Assembly (NCBI RefSeq): GCF_902158555.1
Contig: NZ_CABGGS010000023.1
Location: 62,001 to 126,000 of the forward strand
Direction: 5' to 3'
Source: Klebsiella spallanzanii
Lineage (GTDB): Bacteria > Pseudomonadota > Gammaproteobacteria > Enterobacterales > Enterobacteriaceae
Length of the DNA stretch: 64,000 nt
Shown: positions 1-8,632 of the stretch, in pieces
How the letters are laid out: each line of letters starts with the position of its first letter
How positions within the stretch are numbered: the stretch's first letter is position 1
Position numbers and translations under genes: made by a program
Notes under the pieces: model-generated
The model's database searches: none
Told to the model about the DNA's origin: nothing
Seen by the model: only the letters and a program-made list of their open reading frames with translations

Positions 1-347
1 TGTTTAAGCTGCGTTTTTAATGCCGGGGTAAAATGATGGCTGACAAAATGTGGGCATAAGCGTAGCCCGCGGCGCAGGCCGTGCAGCAGGCATAAACGTT
101 GATCGAGCGCGGCGCCTTCCATCCGATAGCTGCCGTCCGCCTGTGACGCAAGGGTCAGGCGGTGATAACGCTGAATTTCGCGTCCTGTCTCCGCGATGTC
201 TTGCCTGGCGGTATCCTCATCAACCTGAGTGAGGTTACCCAGCCACTCGGGCGTCACGGATTGCCCGGGCAGATAAAACATCAGGAGCACCTGGCTACGG
301 CGCTGTGGACTGGAAAGCACAGATGGTGGTTCAATCACTGTCATCAT
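1..347 (-). CDS. csiE: Stationary-phase inducible protein CsiE, N-terminal part (cut by window edge)
   Basis: Reading the minus strand from an ATG at 347 gives an open frame of 115 codons running off the left edge. The translation begins MMTVIEPPSVLSSPQRR and contains GREIQRYHRLTL and RLCLLHGLRRGLRLCP, which match the start of enterobacterial CsiE as I remember it (a protein of about 425 residues). A second ATG follows immediately at 344, so either could be the start. CsiE is known as a sigma-S/CRP-controlled starvation protein with PRD-like regulatory domains; its molecular role is unclear. It is divergent from the metal-permease genes beginning at 472. The rest of the gene is outside the window, so intactness cannot be judged. 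Confidence 0.88.
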   Translation of the reverse strand, partial: MMTVIEPPSVLSSPQRRSQVLLMFYLPGQSVTPEWLGNLTQVDEDTARQDIAETGREIQRYHRLTLASQADGSYRMEGAALDQRLCLLHGLRRGLRLCPHFVSHHFTPALKTQLK

Positions 348-471
348 CCGGTTAGTTCCAGTTAGGGTTTTGGTTAAGAATAGTTAATGTATTAAGGGTG
401 AACAGGTCACTCCCGCGTCTTTACATCAGGATTGCTGGTGAGGTTCACAGAATTTTTCACGTGAGGAACAG

Positions 472-1110
472 ATGAAGAGAGTGAAACAATGCGTCAGCGC
501 GGTGTTTTTCATGTTTTTATCGCTATCTGCGGCGGCGCATCCGCACAGTTTCATCAGTTTGCAAACGGAGGCCGTGGCGGAAAATGGTCAGCTGAGCGGT
601 TTTAAAATGCGCTGGACGATGGATGAAATTACCTCCGCCGACCTGCTCTATGATGCGGGTAACGCCAAACCCGGTAGCGAAATCTGGAAAAAACTGGCGG
701 CGGAAGTGATGGCGAACGTGCTGGGTCAGCACTATTTCAGCGAGCTGTGGCATAACGGCCAGCGGGTAAAATTTGATAACCGGCCTGATGGCTATGGCCT
801 TGAGCGTAGTGGTCATCAGGCGGTACTCACCTTTACCCTGCCGCTGGCGAAGCCGCAACCTCTGGCCGGGCAAACCTTCACCTTTTCCACCTACGATCCG
901 ACCTATTATGTTGATATGTATTATGACAAAGACGCTGACTTCGCCCTGCCAGCGGCGATGAAAGCGAACTGCATGGCAAAAGTGATGACGCCGAAACCCA
1001 ACGAAAAAATGCTGTCCTATGCGCAGTCGCTGGATAAAGCGGATGCGCCGCCGGAGGATATGGAACTGGGTAACTATTTCGCGCAAAAGGTCACGCTGCA
1101 ATGTCACTAA
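472..1110 (+). CDS. Periplasmic DUF1007 protein, ZevA-like metal-binding partner
   Basis: 212 residues. An N-terminal signal peptide (about residues 1-22, ending SLSAAA) is followed directly by HPHSF, which would place a histidine pair near the mature N terminus. The rest matches the DUF1007 family: exported proteins encoded next to NicO-type metal permeases, including ZevA of Haemophilus influenzae, where ZevAB is implicated in zinc handling. The gene overlaps the next one by 10 bases (1101-1110), so the two are almost certainly cotranscribed and coupled. The likely role is capture or delivery of a divalent metal in the periplasm for the adjacent permease. Which metal (Zn, Ni or Co) and which direction of transport cannot be read from the sequence. 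Confidence 0.8.
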   Translation: MKRVKQCVSAVFFMFLSLSAAAHPHSFISLQTEAVAENGQLSGFKMRWTMDEITSADLLYDAGNAKPGSEIWKKLAAEVMANVLGQHYFSELWHNGQRVKFDNRPDGYGLERSGHQAVLTFTLPLAKPQPLAGQTFTFSTYDPTYYVDMYYDKDADFALPAAMKANCMAKVMTPKPNEKMLSYAQSLDKADAPPEDMELGNYFAQKVTLQCH

Positions 1111-2081
1111 TTTTTGCCCAAACCGGCCGTTCGTCGCGCTGGCGTCAGCTATGGCCGTTGGCTTTATTTTTGCTGTTGGCAGCGGGGGGCGCTTTCTGGT
1201 TATGGCGCTCCTGGCCGCAGGTGCTGTTGCAAAGCGCCGTCTGGCAGCGAGCGCTGAACATTGAACTGAGCCGTCTCCTGCAGGCGGTGGCGGACAATCC
1301 CTCCGCTGCGGGGCTATCGCTGCTGGGGTTTAGCTTCGCCTATGGCGTTCTGCATGCCCTGGGGCCGGGACACGGCAAGGTAGTGATTACGACCTGGCTG
1401 GCGACTCACCCTTCAAAGCTGAAATCGAGCATTGGACTAACCCTGGCAGCCTCGTTGTTACAGGGGCTGGTGGCGATTGTTTTAGTGTTGGTGGTGCTCT
1501 CCCTGCTACGGCTCCCTGCAAGGCAGCTACATCTAAGCAGCTTCTGGCTGGAGAAGGGGAGCTATCTGCTGGTTGGCGCGTTGGGCCTTTTGCTGTGCTG
1601 GCGGGCGCTGAAAAAACTGCGGACGTTGCTGCGGCGGCCGAAATTTACCGCCTTTACCCCGCACCATGTTCACGATGCTAACTGCGGCTGTGGGCATCAA
1701 CATATGCCGGGGCCGGAGCAGTTGCAAAGCGGCGACGACTGGCGTGCTCGGTTGGTGATTGTACTGTCGATGGGGATGCGGCCCTGCTCCGGGGCCATTA
1801 TGGTGCTGTTGTTCAGTAAGGTCATCGGCGTATTTAGCTGGGGGATGGCGGCAGCGCTGGCGATGGCGGCGGGAACATCGTTGACGATCAGCGGGCTCGC
1901 GCTACTGGTTCACGGCTTCCGCCAACTGGCGGTCAGACTGAGCGCGAATCGGGCCCCGGCGCTGTGGAAGCAGGTCGGCTGGGCAACGCTGGCGCTGGCG
2001 GGGGGCGCGATTTTGCTGGCGGCGGCGGTGGTGATGTGGAGTAGCGCCGTACCGGCCGGAGGGGGATTAAGGCCGTTTTAA
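1101..2081 (+). CDS. NicO-family nickel/cobalt/zinc-type permease, ZevB-like
   Basis: 326 residues with about six to seven membrane segments. Two family signatures are clear: HALGPGHGK (residues 85-93) and GMRPCSGAI (225-233). Between them is a cytoplasmic-type loop rich in metal ligands (HHVHDANCGCGHQH, about 188-201), typical of RcnA/NicO permeases. Together with the overlapping upstream DUF1007 gene this is the ZevAB arrangement. It acts in the inner membrane. RcnA relatives export Ni/Co and ZevB is linked to zinc, so substrate and direction are open. The start at 1101 lies inside the previous gene; a second Met occurs much later, so 1101 is preferred. A degenerate paralogue follows at 2188. 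Confidence 0.8.
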   Translation: MSLIFAQTGRSSRWRQLWPLALFLLLAAGGAFWLWRSWPQVLLQSAVWQRALNIELSRLLQAVADNPSAAGLSLLGFSFAYGVLHALGPGHGKVVITTWLATHPSKLKSSIGLTLAASLLQGLVAIVLVLVVLSLLRLPARQLHLSSFWLEKGSYLLVGALGLLLCWRALKKLRTLLRRPKFTAFTPHHVHDANCGCGHQHMPGPEQLQSGDDWRARLVIVLSMGMRPCSGAIMVLLFSKVIGVFSWGMAAALAMAAGTSLTISGLALLVHGFRQLAVRLSANRAPALWKQVGWATLALAGGAILLAAAVVMWSSAVPAGGGLRPF

Positions 2082-2104
2082 TATCCTTTGGACGGGCTGA
2101 AATC

Positions 2105-2149
2105 CTAAAATGTCGGCGACTGATTGTGGCTCGGCCGTCGATGTTTTAG
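2105..2149 (+). other. Imperfect inverted repeat between the NicO gene and its paralogue
   Basis: The arm at 2105-2118 (CTAAAATGTCGGCG) pairs with 2136-2149 (CGTCGATGTTTTAG) with three mismatches, two of which could be G-U pairs in RNA. The loop is 17 bases. No U-tract follows, so it does not look like a standard terminator. It could be an operator, a leader structure for the next gene, or chance. Confidence 0.3.
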
Positions 2150-2187
2150 CGTTCAGCTTTGCAATCAGGTCGTGACAAGGAGTCATA

Positions 2188-3018
2188 ATGACCGTTAATC
2201 AATCGGCAAACGCTGGATATTCGCTTGGGTTTTCCGCCATTGCCGGGCTGCTGGTCGGCTTGTCTATCGTCTACTTTTGGCCTGAGCTGGCAAGCTGGTG
2301 GCCCGCTGAACTCCCCCGCATACATAGTGCTCTGTATCATCTTATCGGGCTGGGACAATCGAGTGTAGAGAGCATACCATTCGCTGTTTACGGCCAGTTG
2401 CTGATTGCCGGTTTCGTGCTGGCTTTTTTGCACCCGGGGCACAGTAAGATGCCGATTGTCGCCTGGATGCTGCATAACCAGCCGTCGCGCAGACATTTTT
2501 TTAGCTGGATAGTACGCAGTTGGATCCTGCAATGCGGCTTCTTCATCATTATTTTCTGGCGCATCGGGTTTATGCGCGATCTTCCAGTCGATATGCTGCT
2601 GCGTTTTGTCTCAATTTTCAATTATATCTGCTATTTCGCCACGCTTGTGCTGGGACTGACGCTGGCTCGCGATGCCTGGCGACTGGTGAAAACGCCTGAA
2701 ATTCCGGTGAGCAATCTCCAGATACCGCTTATTTTCGCCTTAGGATTTTATTTGCCATCCCAGGTAGTCTGGCTGTTGCTCAGCGCATCTGAATATGACC
2801 ATGTGTTGCTGGGATGGCTACTGTTTGTACCGGTAATTGTTGGGGTTTTATTGTCCAGGCTGGCCACCGGCGGTATTGCTTGCCTGATTCGCCACATGGT
2901 GGGAGACACGTGGGGGCTGAAATGGCGCGCGCATTTCGCCTTGTTTAACGGCGTGGCGATATTGTGTATGGCGATAAATACCGCCGTGCGGATTGTATCA
3001 TCCTTACTTAATTCTTAG
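2188..3018 (+). CDS. Polytopic membrane protein, degenerate NicO-like paralogue
   Basis: 276 residues with roughly six to seven hydrophobic segments. I do not recognise it as a named protein. One stretch aligns with the first NicO signature of the neighbouring permease: LHPGHSKMPIVAWML (residues 81-95) against LGPGHGKVVITTWLA, followed by QPSRR against HPSKLK. The second signature is eroded: GFYLPS (186-191) stands where the neighbour has GMRPCS, so its cysteine is gone, and there is no His/Cys-rich loop. This suggests a paralogue kept for a regulatory or accessory role, or with a different substrate. An AAGGAG motif lies just before the ATG. The gene is 106 bp after the permease and overlaps the convergent yfhR end by 11 bp. 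Confidence 0.65.
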   Translation: MTVNQSANAGYSLGFSAIAGLLVGLSIVYFWPELASWWPAELPRIHSALYHLIGLGQSSVESIPFAVYGQLLIAGFVLAFLHPGHSKMPIVAWMLHNQPSRRHFFSWIVRSWILQCGFFIIIFWRIGFMRDLPVDMLLRFVSIFNYICYFATLVLGLTLARDAWRLVKTPEIPVSNLQIPLIFALGFYLPSQVVWLLLSASEYDHVLLGWLLFVPVIVGVLLSRLATGGIACLIRHMVGDTWGLKWRAHFALFNGVAILCMAINTAVRIVSSLLNS

Positions 3019-3892
3019 CATCCTGCAGCGCATTTTGCATAAAGCTCGCGACCGCATCCCGGTAGCGATCGCCGTGGCGTTCGGAGAGTGCATCAATATG
3101 TTCGCCATCAGGAATAAGGATTTCCTGTTTTGGCTGACCGGCCAGTTGGTAGAGCTTTTCGCTGTGCTGCCACGGGATAACGTGATCCGCTTTACCATGA
3201 ATAATCAGCAGAGGGATAGGGCTGATAGAGGCGATATTACGGTCTGCGCTATAGCGATCATCGAGCAAAAAGCCGCTGCCGGGGATCATTTTATTAGCGA
3301 TGGCGGAATAGGATGAAAAGGTTGAATCGAGAATAACGGCGCGTATGCCCGATTGATTCGCCGAGCGTTCGTTGACGCAATCTATGCAGCTTCCGATGGC
3401 GGCAAGGATATTATTGCCTCCCAGACTTTGCCCCAGCAGCACCAGGCGCTGCGGGTTCACGTCGCTGCGCCTGCGCACATAGTCGATAGCGCTTTTCGTA
3501 TCGTCATACAGGCCCTGTTGCGAAGGCGTGCCTTGAGATTTGCCAAATCCGCGATAGTCGAACATGAAAAGGTTGTAATTGCGTTCCGGCAGCCAGCCGA
3601 CCAGCGGTCAGTGTGCTGACATATTCCCTGCATTACCGTGGACATGTATCACCGTTGCGACCGCATTATCTGTAGGGCCGGTGGCCGATGGAATAAATCA
3701 GCCGTGCAGGCGCGTACCATCTTTCGCGGTGAACGTAACGGATTCGGCGGACCAGGGAGCCTGTCCATAGACTTTATTATCCGGATAGTAAAAAGCATTG
3801 ATGGCGACGCGAGGCAGTAAATAAACGCACACTACCACGATAAACAGGATAAAAAGGTATTTGGTGCCGTGCTTGCCGCCGGGAAAAGCCAT
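3008..3892 (-). pseudogene. yfhR: yfhR alpha/beta hydrolase, interrupted by two in-frame TGA codons
   Basis: The minus-strand frame from ATG 3892 to TAA 3008-3010 aligns along its whole length with enterobacterial YfhR, a membrane-anchored serine hydrolase of about 290 residues. Visible features are an N-terminal hydrophobic anchor (residues about 12-30), the oxyanion region HVHGNAG, FDYRGFGKS, the nucleophile elbow GQSLGG, HGKADHVIP and the catalytic-His region PDGEHID. Two codons in the same frame are TGA: 3698-3700 (after DGTRLHG) and 3608-3610 (after NMSAH). In remembered homologues both positions are Trp (TGG), so each is a single G-to-A change. Everything downstream stays well conserved, so the decay is recent or the bases are sequence errors. 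An internal ATG at 3565 could at most give a 185-residue fragment. Confidence 0.8.
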
Positions 3893-4060
3893 AACGATTT
3901 CCTTACCGCTGACCGCCGCGTGGGAAAGCCGCAGTTCAATCCGTTGATAAAAGAGGAACAATCGTGTGAGAGGGGGAGGCGAAAGTAAAGCGTCTGGGAT
4001 CAATTTCAGAAAAGGACAGGGAAAATAACGGGTAAGCGCAGGCCTACCCGTTGAGTAGAA

Positions 4061-4864
4061 TTAACGCTTCAGCGCTTCGCTCAGCTGCTCGCGCATATTT
4101 GCCAGCATAGATTTTACGACGCGCGGGTTGCCTGCAACGATGTTGCCGGTCAGCAGATAGTTATGGCCGCCGGTAAAGTCGCAGACAATCGCGCCTGCTT
4201 CACGGGCGATCAGCTCGCCAGCGGCAAAATCCCACGGTTTCAGGGCAATTTCAAAATAGCCGTCAACGCGCCCAGCGGCAACGTAGGCCAGGTCCAGGGC
4301 AGCAGAACCGGTGCGGCGGAAATCCGCGCATTCGGTGAACATGTTGCCGAGGATATTCATATAAGCGGTGGCGTGCTGCTTCGCTTTGAACGGGAAACCG
4401 GTGGCAATGATGGTGCCATCCAGGTCGCGAGCGCTGCTGCCGCGCAGACGGTAGCCGTTCAACTGTGCGCCCTGGCCGCGAGTCGCGGTGAACAGTTCGT
4501 TACGCATTGGATCGTAAACCACGGCCACTTCAGTACGGCCTTTAATGCGTACGGCAATGGATACGGAGAAGTGCGGAAGACGTTTTACGAAGTTGGTGGT
4601 GCCATCCAGCGGATCGATAACCCATTGAACATCCTGATCTTCACCAGCGTGTTCACCGCTTTCTTCGGTGATGATGGTGTGCTGCGGGTAAGATTTGCGA
4701 ATGGTTTCGATAATAATCGCTTCGGCGGCTTTATCGACGTTGGTCACGAAATCATTGCTGCCTTTCTGGCTGGTTTCTACGGAATCAGGGGTTTCGTAGT
4801 GCTTGGCAATTAAATTACCCGCCTTGCGCGCTGCGCGCACGGCGATGTTCAGCATCGGATGCAT
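4061..4864 (-). CDS. suhB: Inositol-1-monophosphatase SuhB
   Basis: 267 residues, full length for the family. Lithium-sensitive Mg-dependent phosphatase motifs are present: EESG (67-70), WVIDPLDGTTNF (81-92) and the C-terminal WDFAAGELIAREAGA (211-225). SuhB hydrolyses inositol monophosphate. In E. coli it is also part of the NusA/B/E/G antitermination complex on rRNA operons, which is thought to be its important role. It is divergent from trmJ across a 120 bp spacer. ATG at 4864 is the only sensible start; the N terminus MHPMLNIAVRAARKAG matches the family. Nothing looks damaged. Confidence 0.97.
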   Translation of the reverse strand: MHPMLNIAVRAARKAGNLIAKHYETPDSVETSQKGSNDFVTNVDKAAEAIIIETIRKSYPQHTIITEESGEHAGEDQDVQWVIDPLDGTTNFVKRLPHFSVSIAVRIKGRTEVAVVYDPMRNELFTATRGQGAQLNGYRLRGSSARDLDGTIIATGFPFKAKQHATAYMNILGNMFTECADFRRTGSAALDLAYVAAGRVDGYFEIALKPWDFAAGELIAREAGAIVCDFTGGHNYLLTGNIVAGNPRVVKSMLANMREQLSEALKR

Positions 4865-4984
4865 CGGTATCTCTCACTGGATGTTAAAGAACGGGAAAAA
4901 ACGGCGCATATAATAACAGTGAAATCTGCTTATGTCTCCGTTTTATGATAGCATGCATGAATAATCTTTAGCCGAAGAACCATA

Positions 4985-5722
4985 ATGCTGCAAAATATTC
5001 GAATCGTACTGGTAGAAACCTCACACACCGGCAATATGGGCTCCGTCGCCCGCGCAATGAAAACCATGGGGTTAACCAACCTCTGGCTGGTCAACCCGCT
5101 GGTTAAACCTGATTCTCAGGCCATCGCCCTGGCGGCCGGCGCCAGCGACGTGATCGGCAGCGCAAACATCGTCGATACCCTTGATGAAGCGCTGGCGGGC
5201 TGTAGCCTGGTGGTTGGTACCAGCGCCCGCTCCCGTACGCTGCCGTGGCCGATGCTTGACCCGCGTGAATGTGGTCTGAAAAGCGTCGCTGAAGCGCAGC
5301 ACGCGCCTGTCGCACTGGTATTTGGTCGCGAACGCGTTGGCTTAACGAATGATGAACTGCAAAAATGTCATTATCACGTGGCGATTGCGGCGAACCCGGA
5401 GTACAGCTCGCTGAACCTGGCGATGGCGGTGCAGGTTATTTCCTATGAAGTACGCATGGCCTGGCTGGCGGCGCAGGAACAAAACGAGCCTGTCGTTGAG
5501 CATGAAGAAAGCCCGTATCCGCTGGTGGATGATTTAGAGCGTTTCTATGGCCACCTTGAGCAGACGCTGCTGGCAACGGGTTTTATCCGTGCAAACCATC
5601 CCGGGCAGGTGATGAACAAGCTGCGCCGTCTGTTTACGCGTGCTCGTCCGGAAAGCCAGGAGCTCAATATCCTGCGCGGGATGCTGGCGTCGATTGAGCA
5701 GCAGCAAAAGAATAAAGAGTGA
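4985..5722 (+). CDS. trmJ: tRNA (cytidine/uridine-32)-2'-O-methyltransferase TrmJ
   Basis: 245 residues. This is a SPOUT-class methyltransferase with the N-terminal signature [20 protein letters not shown] (4-23) and the trefoil-knot cofactor-binding stretches [15 protein letters not shown] (111-125) and [10 protein letters not shown] (141-150). The C-terminal helical extension is involved in dimerisation in this family. The enzyme methylates the ribose of residue 32 in several tRNAs using S-adenosylmethionine. The gene precedes the isc operon as in E. coli; a short GC-rich hairpin (5731-5751) follows it. Confidence 0.96.
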   Translation: MLQNIRIVLVETSHTGNMGSVARAMKTMGLTNLWLVNPLVKPDSQAIALAAGASDVIGSANIVDTLDEALAGCSLVVGTSARSRTLPWPMLDPRECGLKSVAEAQHAPVALVFGRERVGLTNDELQKCHYHVAIAANPEYSSLNLAMAVQVISYEVRMAWLAAQEQNEPVVEHEESPYPLVDDLERFYGHLEQTLLATGFIRANHPGQVMNKLRRLFTRARPESQELNILRGMLASIEQQQKNKE

Positions 5723-5730
5723 TCTCCCTC

Positions 5731-5751
5731 CCTCTCGCTGTGGGAGAGGGC
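5731..5751 (+). terminator. Hairpin after trmJ
   Basis: CCCTCTC (5731-5737) and GAGAGGG (5745-5751) form a 7 bp stem shortly after the trmJ stop. There is no clear U-run, so termination would be weak; it separates trmJ from the IscR-controlled promoter. Confidence 0.45.
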
Positions 5752-5789
5752 ATCAGGCCGCGCTGAGGTAAAACGGCACGGAAAGCCAA

Positions 5790-5814
5790 ATACCTGACTA
5801 AAACAGTCAAGTAA
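5790..5814 (+). promoter_or_regulatory. IscR type 1 operator, distal site
   Basis: This 25-base site has the [2Fe-2S]-IscR type 1 layout: ATA, then CCTGACT, an A-rich centre, AGTC and AAGTA. It fits the known consensus (ATA-N3-GACT-N5-AGTC) almost perfectly. It lies immediately next to a second site, about 100 bp before iscR. Holo-IscR is known to repress its own operon through such sites, so this supports the same feedback here. Confidence 0.85.
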
Positions 5815-5839
5815 ATAGTTGACCAATTTACTCGGGAAT
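5815..5839 (+). promoter_or_regulatory. IscR type 1 operator, proximal site overlapping the promoter
   Basis: ATAGTTGACC, an A/T centre and ACTCGGGAAT make a second type 1 site abutting the first without a gap. It contains TTGACC (5819-5824), the likely -35 element of the isc promoter, so IscR binding would directly block RNA polymerase. The stretch 5815-5858 is nearly the same as the E. coli iscR promoter as I remember it. Confidence 0.85.
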
Positions 5840-5916
5840 GTCAGACTTGCCCTTGCTATGCAATACCCATATTAATAAAAAGCCCGGGCAGGGGCGAGTT
5901 TGAGGTTAAGTAAGAC

Positions 5917-6408
5917 ATGAGACTGACATCTAAAGGGCGTTATGCCGTGACCGCGATGCTGGACGTTGCGCTCAACTCTGAATCGGGTCCGGTTCCGTTG
6001 GCTGATATTTCAGAGCGTCAGGGAATTTCGCTCTCCTATCTGGAACAGCTGTTCTCTCGCCTGCGCAAAAATGGTCTGGTTTCCAGCGTACGTGGCCCAG
6101 GCGGCGGTTACCTGTTAGGTAAAGAAGCGGGTAGCATCGCCGTTGGCGAAGTTATCAGCGCAGTAGACGAATCCGTTGACGCCACCCGTTGTCAGGGGAA
6201 AGGCGGCTGCCAGGGCGGCGATAAGTGCCTCACTCACGCGCTGTGGCGCGATCTGAGCGAGCGATTGACCGGTTTTCTGAATAACATCACGCTGGGTGAA
6301 CTGGTGAATAACCAGGAAATCCTTGATGTCTCCGGTCGTCAGCATAGTCATGAATCCCAGCGTAATACCCGTGCTCAGGACGCTATTGACGTTAAACTGC
6401 GCGCGTAG
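5917..6408 (+). CDS. iscR: Fe-S cluster-sensing regulator IscR
   Basis: 163 residues, an Rrf2-family transcription factor. The N-terminal winged helix ([19 protein letters not shown]) is followed by the recognition region [16 protein letters not shown] (40-55). The cluster ligands Cys92, Cys98, Cys104 and His107 are all present in [17 protein letters not shown]. Holo-IscR represses the isc promoter; the apo form activates other genes such as suf in E. coli. It is the first gene of the isc operon, preceded by two IscR sites. The gap to iscS is 177 bases and forms RNA hairpins. Confidence 0.98.
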   Translation: MRLTSKGRYAVTAMLDVALNSESGPVPLADISERQGISLSYLEQLFSRLRKNGLVSSVRGPGGGYLLGKEAGSIAVGEVISAVDESVDATRCQGKGGCQGGDKCLTHALWRDLSERLTGFLNNITLGELVNNQEILDVSGRQHSHESQRNTRAQDAIDVKLRA

Positions 6409-6425
6409 TTCTCGTTCTGTTTCAC

Positions 6426-6447
6426 CTTGCAGCTATCCGGCTGCAAG
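6426..6447 (+). other. Stable stem-loop just after iscR in the isc mRNA
   Basis: CTTGCAGC (6426-6433) and GCTGCAAG (6440-6447) form a perfect 8 bp stem with a 6-base loop, 18 bases after the iscR stop. In E. coli the RyhB small RNA pairs near the iscS start and triggers decay of iscSUA, while structure in this spacer protects the iscR part. The hairpin here is well placed for that. The rest of the spacer holds further short inverted repeats (for example TGTAC with GTACA near 6518-6533). Confidence 0.55.
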
Positions 6448-6585
6448 CTGAAACGAGCTGAGTCAAAAAGATAAAAAAGATTTTCGAATCAGGCCGGGAT
6501 GCTCCGACATCCTGTGTACTCGGTCGTACATCCAGCCGGTTGCCTGATTCCTTGCATTGAAGCGATGTACGGAGTTTATAGAGCA

Positions 6586-7800
6586 ATGAAATTACCGATC
6601 TATCTCGATTACTCCGCAACCACGCCGGTGGACCCGCGTGTTGCCGAGAAAATGATGCAGTTCCTGACCCTGGACGGGACCTTTGGTAACCCGGCCTCTC
6701 GTTCACACCGTTTTGGCTGGCAGGCTGAAGAGGCGGTAGATATCGCCCGTAATCAAATTGCCGAGCTGGTCGGTGCTGACCCGCGCGAAATCGTCTTTAC
6801 TTCCGGCGCGACTGAATCCGACAACCTGGCGATTAAAGGTGCAGCCAACTTTTATCAGAAAAAAGGCAAGCACATCATCACCAGCAAAACCGAGCACAAA
6901 GCCGTGCTGGATACCTGCCGTCAGCTCGAGCGTGAAGGATTTGAAGTCACCTACCTCGCCCCGCAGCGTAACGGCATTATCGATCTGAAAGAACTGGAAG
7001 CCGCGATGCGTGATGACACCATCCTTGTTTCCATTATGCACGTGAATAACGAAATTGGCGTGGTGCAGGATATCGCTACCATCGGCGAAATGTGCCGCGC
7101 TCGCGGTATCATTTACCACGTTGACGCCACCCAGAGCGTGGGCAAACTGCCTATCGATCTGAGCCAGCTGAAAGTTGACCTGATGTCCTTCTCCGGTCAC
7201 AAAATTTACGGCCCGAAAGGTATCGGCGCGCTGTACGTGCGTCGTAAACCGCGTATCCGTATCGAAGCGCAGATGCATGGCGGCGGTCACGAGCGCGGCA
7301 TGCGTTCCGGTACTCTGCCTGTCCACCAGATCGTCGGTATGGGTGAAGCTTACCGTATCGCGAAAGAAGAGATGGAAACCGAAATGGCCCGTCTTCGCGG
7401 CCTGCGTAACCGTCTGTGGGAAGGCGTGAAGGATATGGAAGAGGTTTACCTGAACGGTGACCTCGAGCAGGGCGCGCCGAACATTCTCAACGTCAGCTTT
7501 AACTACGTTGAAGGCGAGTCGCTGATTATGGCGCTGAAAGACCTGGCGGTTTCCTCCGGTTCAGCCTGTACTTCCGCAAGCCTCGAACCATCCTACGTGC
7601 TGCGCGCGCTGGGGATGACCGACGAGCTGGCGCATAGCTCTATTCGTTTCTCTTTAGGTCGTTTCACTACCGAAGAAGAGATTGACTACACCATCAACCT
7701 GGTTCGCAACTCCATTGGTCGTCTGCGCGAGCTTTCTCCGCTGTGGGAAATGTTCAAGCAGGGCGTGGATCTGAACAGTATTGAATGGTCACATCACTAA
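6586..7800 (+). CDS. iscS: Cysteine desulfurase IscS
   Basis: 404 residues from ATG 6586 ([18 protein letters not shown]); the upstream in-frame Met at 6499 lies in the spacer and is rejected. Fold-type I PLP enzyme. The PLP lysine is Lys206 in [12 protein letters not shown], and the persulfide-forming Cys328 is in [10 protein letters not shown]. It removes sulfur from cysteine and passes it to IscU for cluster building, and to tRNA thiolation and other pathways. Second gene of the isc operon; iscU follows after 26 bases. Confidence 0.98.
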   Translation: MKLPIYLDYSATTPVDPRVAEKMMQFLTLDGTFGNPASRSHRFGWQAEEAVDIARNQIAELVGADPREIVFTSGATESDNLAIKGAANFYQKKGKHIITSKTEHKAVLDTCRQLEREGFEVTYLAPQRNGIIDLKELEAAMRDDTILVSIMHVNNEIGVVQDIATIGEMCRARGIIYHVDATQSVGKLPIDLSQLKVDLMSFSGHKIYGPKGIGALYVRRKPRIRIEAQMHGGGHERGMRSGTLPVHQIVGMGEAYRIAKEEMETEMARLRGLRNRLWEGVKDMEEVYLNGDLEQGAPNILNVSFNYVEGESLIMALKDLAVSSGSACTSASLEPSYVLRALGMTDELAHSSIRFSLGRFTTEEEIDYTINLVRNSIGRLRELSPLWEMFKQGVDLNSIEWSHH

Positions 7801-7826
7801 TTCGGCACCAATAAGGAGAATTCATC

Positions 7827-8213
7827 ATGGCTTACAGCGAAAAAGTTATCGATCATTACGAGAATCCGCGCAACGTCGGCTCTTTCGACAATAGCGACGA
7901 AAACGTCGGCAGCGGCATGGTTGGCGCACCGGCGTGCGGCGACGTGATGAAGTTGCAGATTAAAGTCAACAATGAAGGTATCATTGAAGACGCGCGTTTC
8001 AAGACTTACGGCTGCGGTTCTGCCATTGCCTCCAGCTCTCTGGTGACCGAATGGGTGAAAGGGAAATCGCTGGACGAAGCACAGGCAATTAAAAACACCG
8101 ATATTGCAGACGAACTTGAGCTGCCGCCGGTGAAAATTCACTGCTCTATCCTGGCGGAAGACGCGATTAAAGCCGCGATTGCGGACTACAAAAGCAAACG
8201 TGAAGCAAAATAA
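7827..8213 (+). CDS. iscU: Fe-S cluster scaffold IscU
   Basis: 128 residues. Cluster-site residues Cys37, Asp39, Cys63, His105 and Cys106 are all present. The HscA recognition motif LPPVK is at 99-103. IscU receives sulfur from IscS and iron, assembles a [2Fe-2S] cluster, and hands it on with the HscA/HscB chaperones. A strong AAGGAGAA ribosome site precedes the ATG. Confidence 0.98.
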   Translation: MAYSEKVIDHYENPRNVGSFDNSDENVGSGMVGAPACGDVMKLQIKVNNEGIIEDARFKTYGCGSAIASSSLVTEWVKGKSLDEAQAIKNTDIADELELPPVKIHCSILAEDAIKAAIADYKSKREAK

Positions 8214-8232
8214 TTAAGAGTTGAGGTTTGTT

Positions 8233-8556
8233 ATGTCGATTACTTTAAGCGACAGTGCAGCAGCGCGAGTCAACACCTTCTTGGCCAACCGCGGTAAAGG
8301 GTTTGGCCTGCGTCTGGGGGTGAGAACTTCCGGCTGTTCAGGTATGGCTTATGTACTGGAGTTTGTTGACGAGCCGGCGGCAGAAGACACCGTGTTTGAA
8401 GACAAAGGCGTGAAGGTCGTGATCGACGGCAAAAGCTTACAGTTCCTCGACGGTACGCAGCTGGATTTCGTCAAAGAAGGTCTTAACGAAGGGTTTAAGT
8501 TCACCAACCCGAACGTGAAAGACGAATGCGGCTGCGGCGAAAGCTTTAACGTGTAA
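8233..8556 (+). CDS. iscA: A-type Fe-S carrier IscA
   Basis: 107 residues from ATG 8233 ([13 protein letters not shown]); an in-frame earlier start (8221) would add four unlikely residues. The three conserved cysteines are Cys35 (SGCSG), Cys99 and Cys101 (ECGCG). IscA carries clusters or iron from IscU to target apoproteins. It lies 19 bases after iscU. A strong hairpin follows before hscB. Confidence 0.97.
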   Translation: MSITLSDSAAARVNTFLANRGKGFGLRLGVRTSGCSGMAYVLEFVDEPAAEDTVFEDKGVKVVIDGKSLQFLDGTQLDFVKEGLNEGFKFTNPNVKDECGCGESFNV

Positions 8557-8570
8557 TTGCCATGTAATCT

Positions 8571-8609
8571 AAACCCCACTGCCGGACGACCGTAAGTGGG
8601 GTTTGCTTT
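8571..8609 (+). terminator. Internal terminator/attenuator between iscA and hscB
   Basis: AAACCCCACT (8571-8580) pairs perfectly with AGTGGGGTTT (8595-8604), followed by GCTTTAT. The 10 bp stem sits in the 76 bp iscA-hscB gap, inside the operon. It could act as a partial terminator or as a processing or stability element that lowers hscBA-fdx relative to iscSUA. Confidence 0.6.
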
Positions 8610-8632
8610 ATCTCGTTAACCCTGAGGTTGCT

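Noticed and set aside
3608..3700. Selenocysteine or programmed UGA decoding in yfhR
   Set aside because: Both TGAs replace Trp, not Cys, and no SECIS-type hairpin follows them; simple nonsense or error is more likely.
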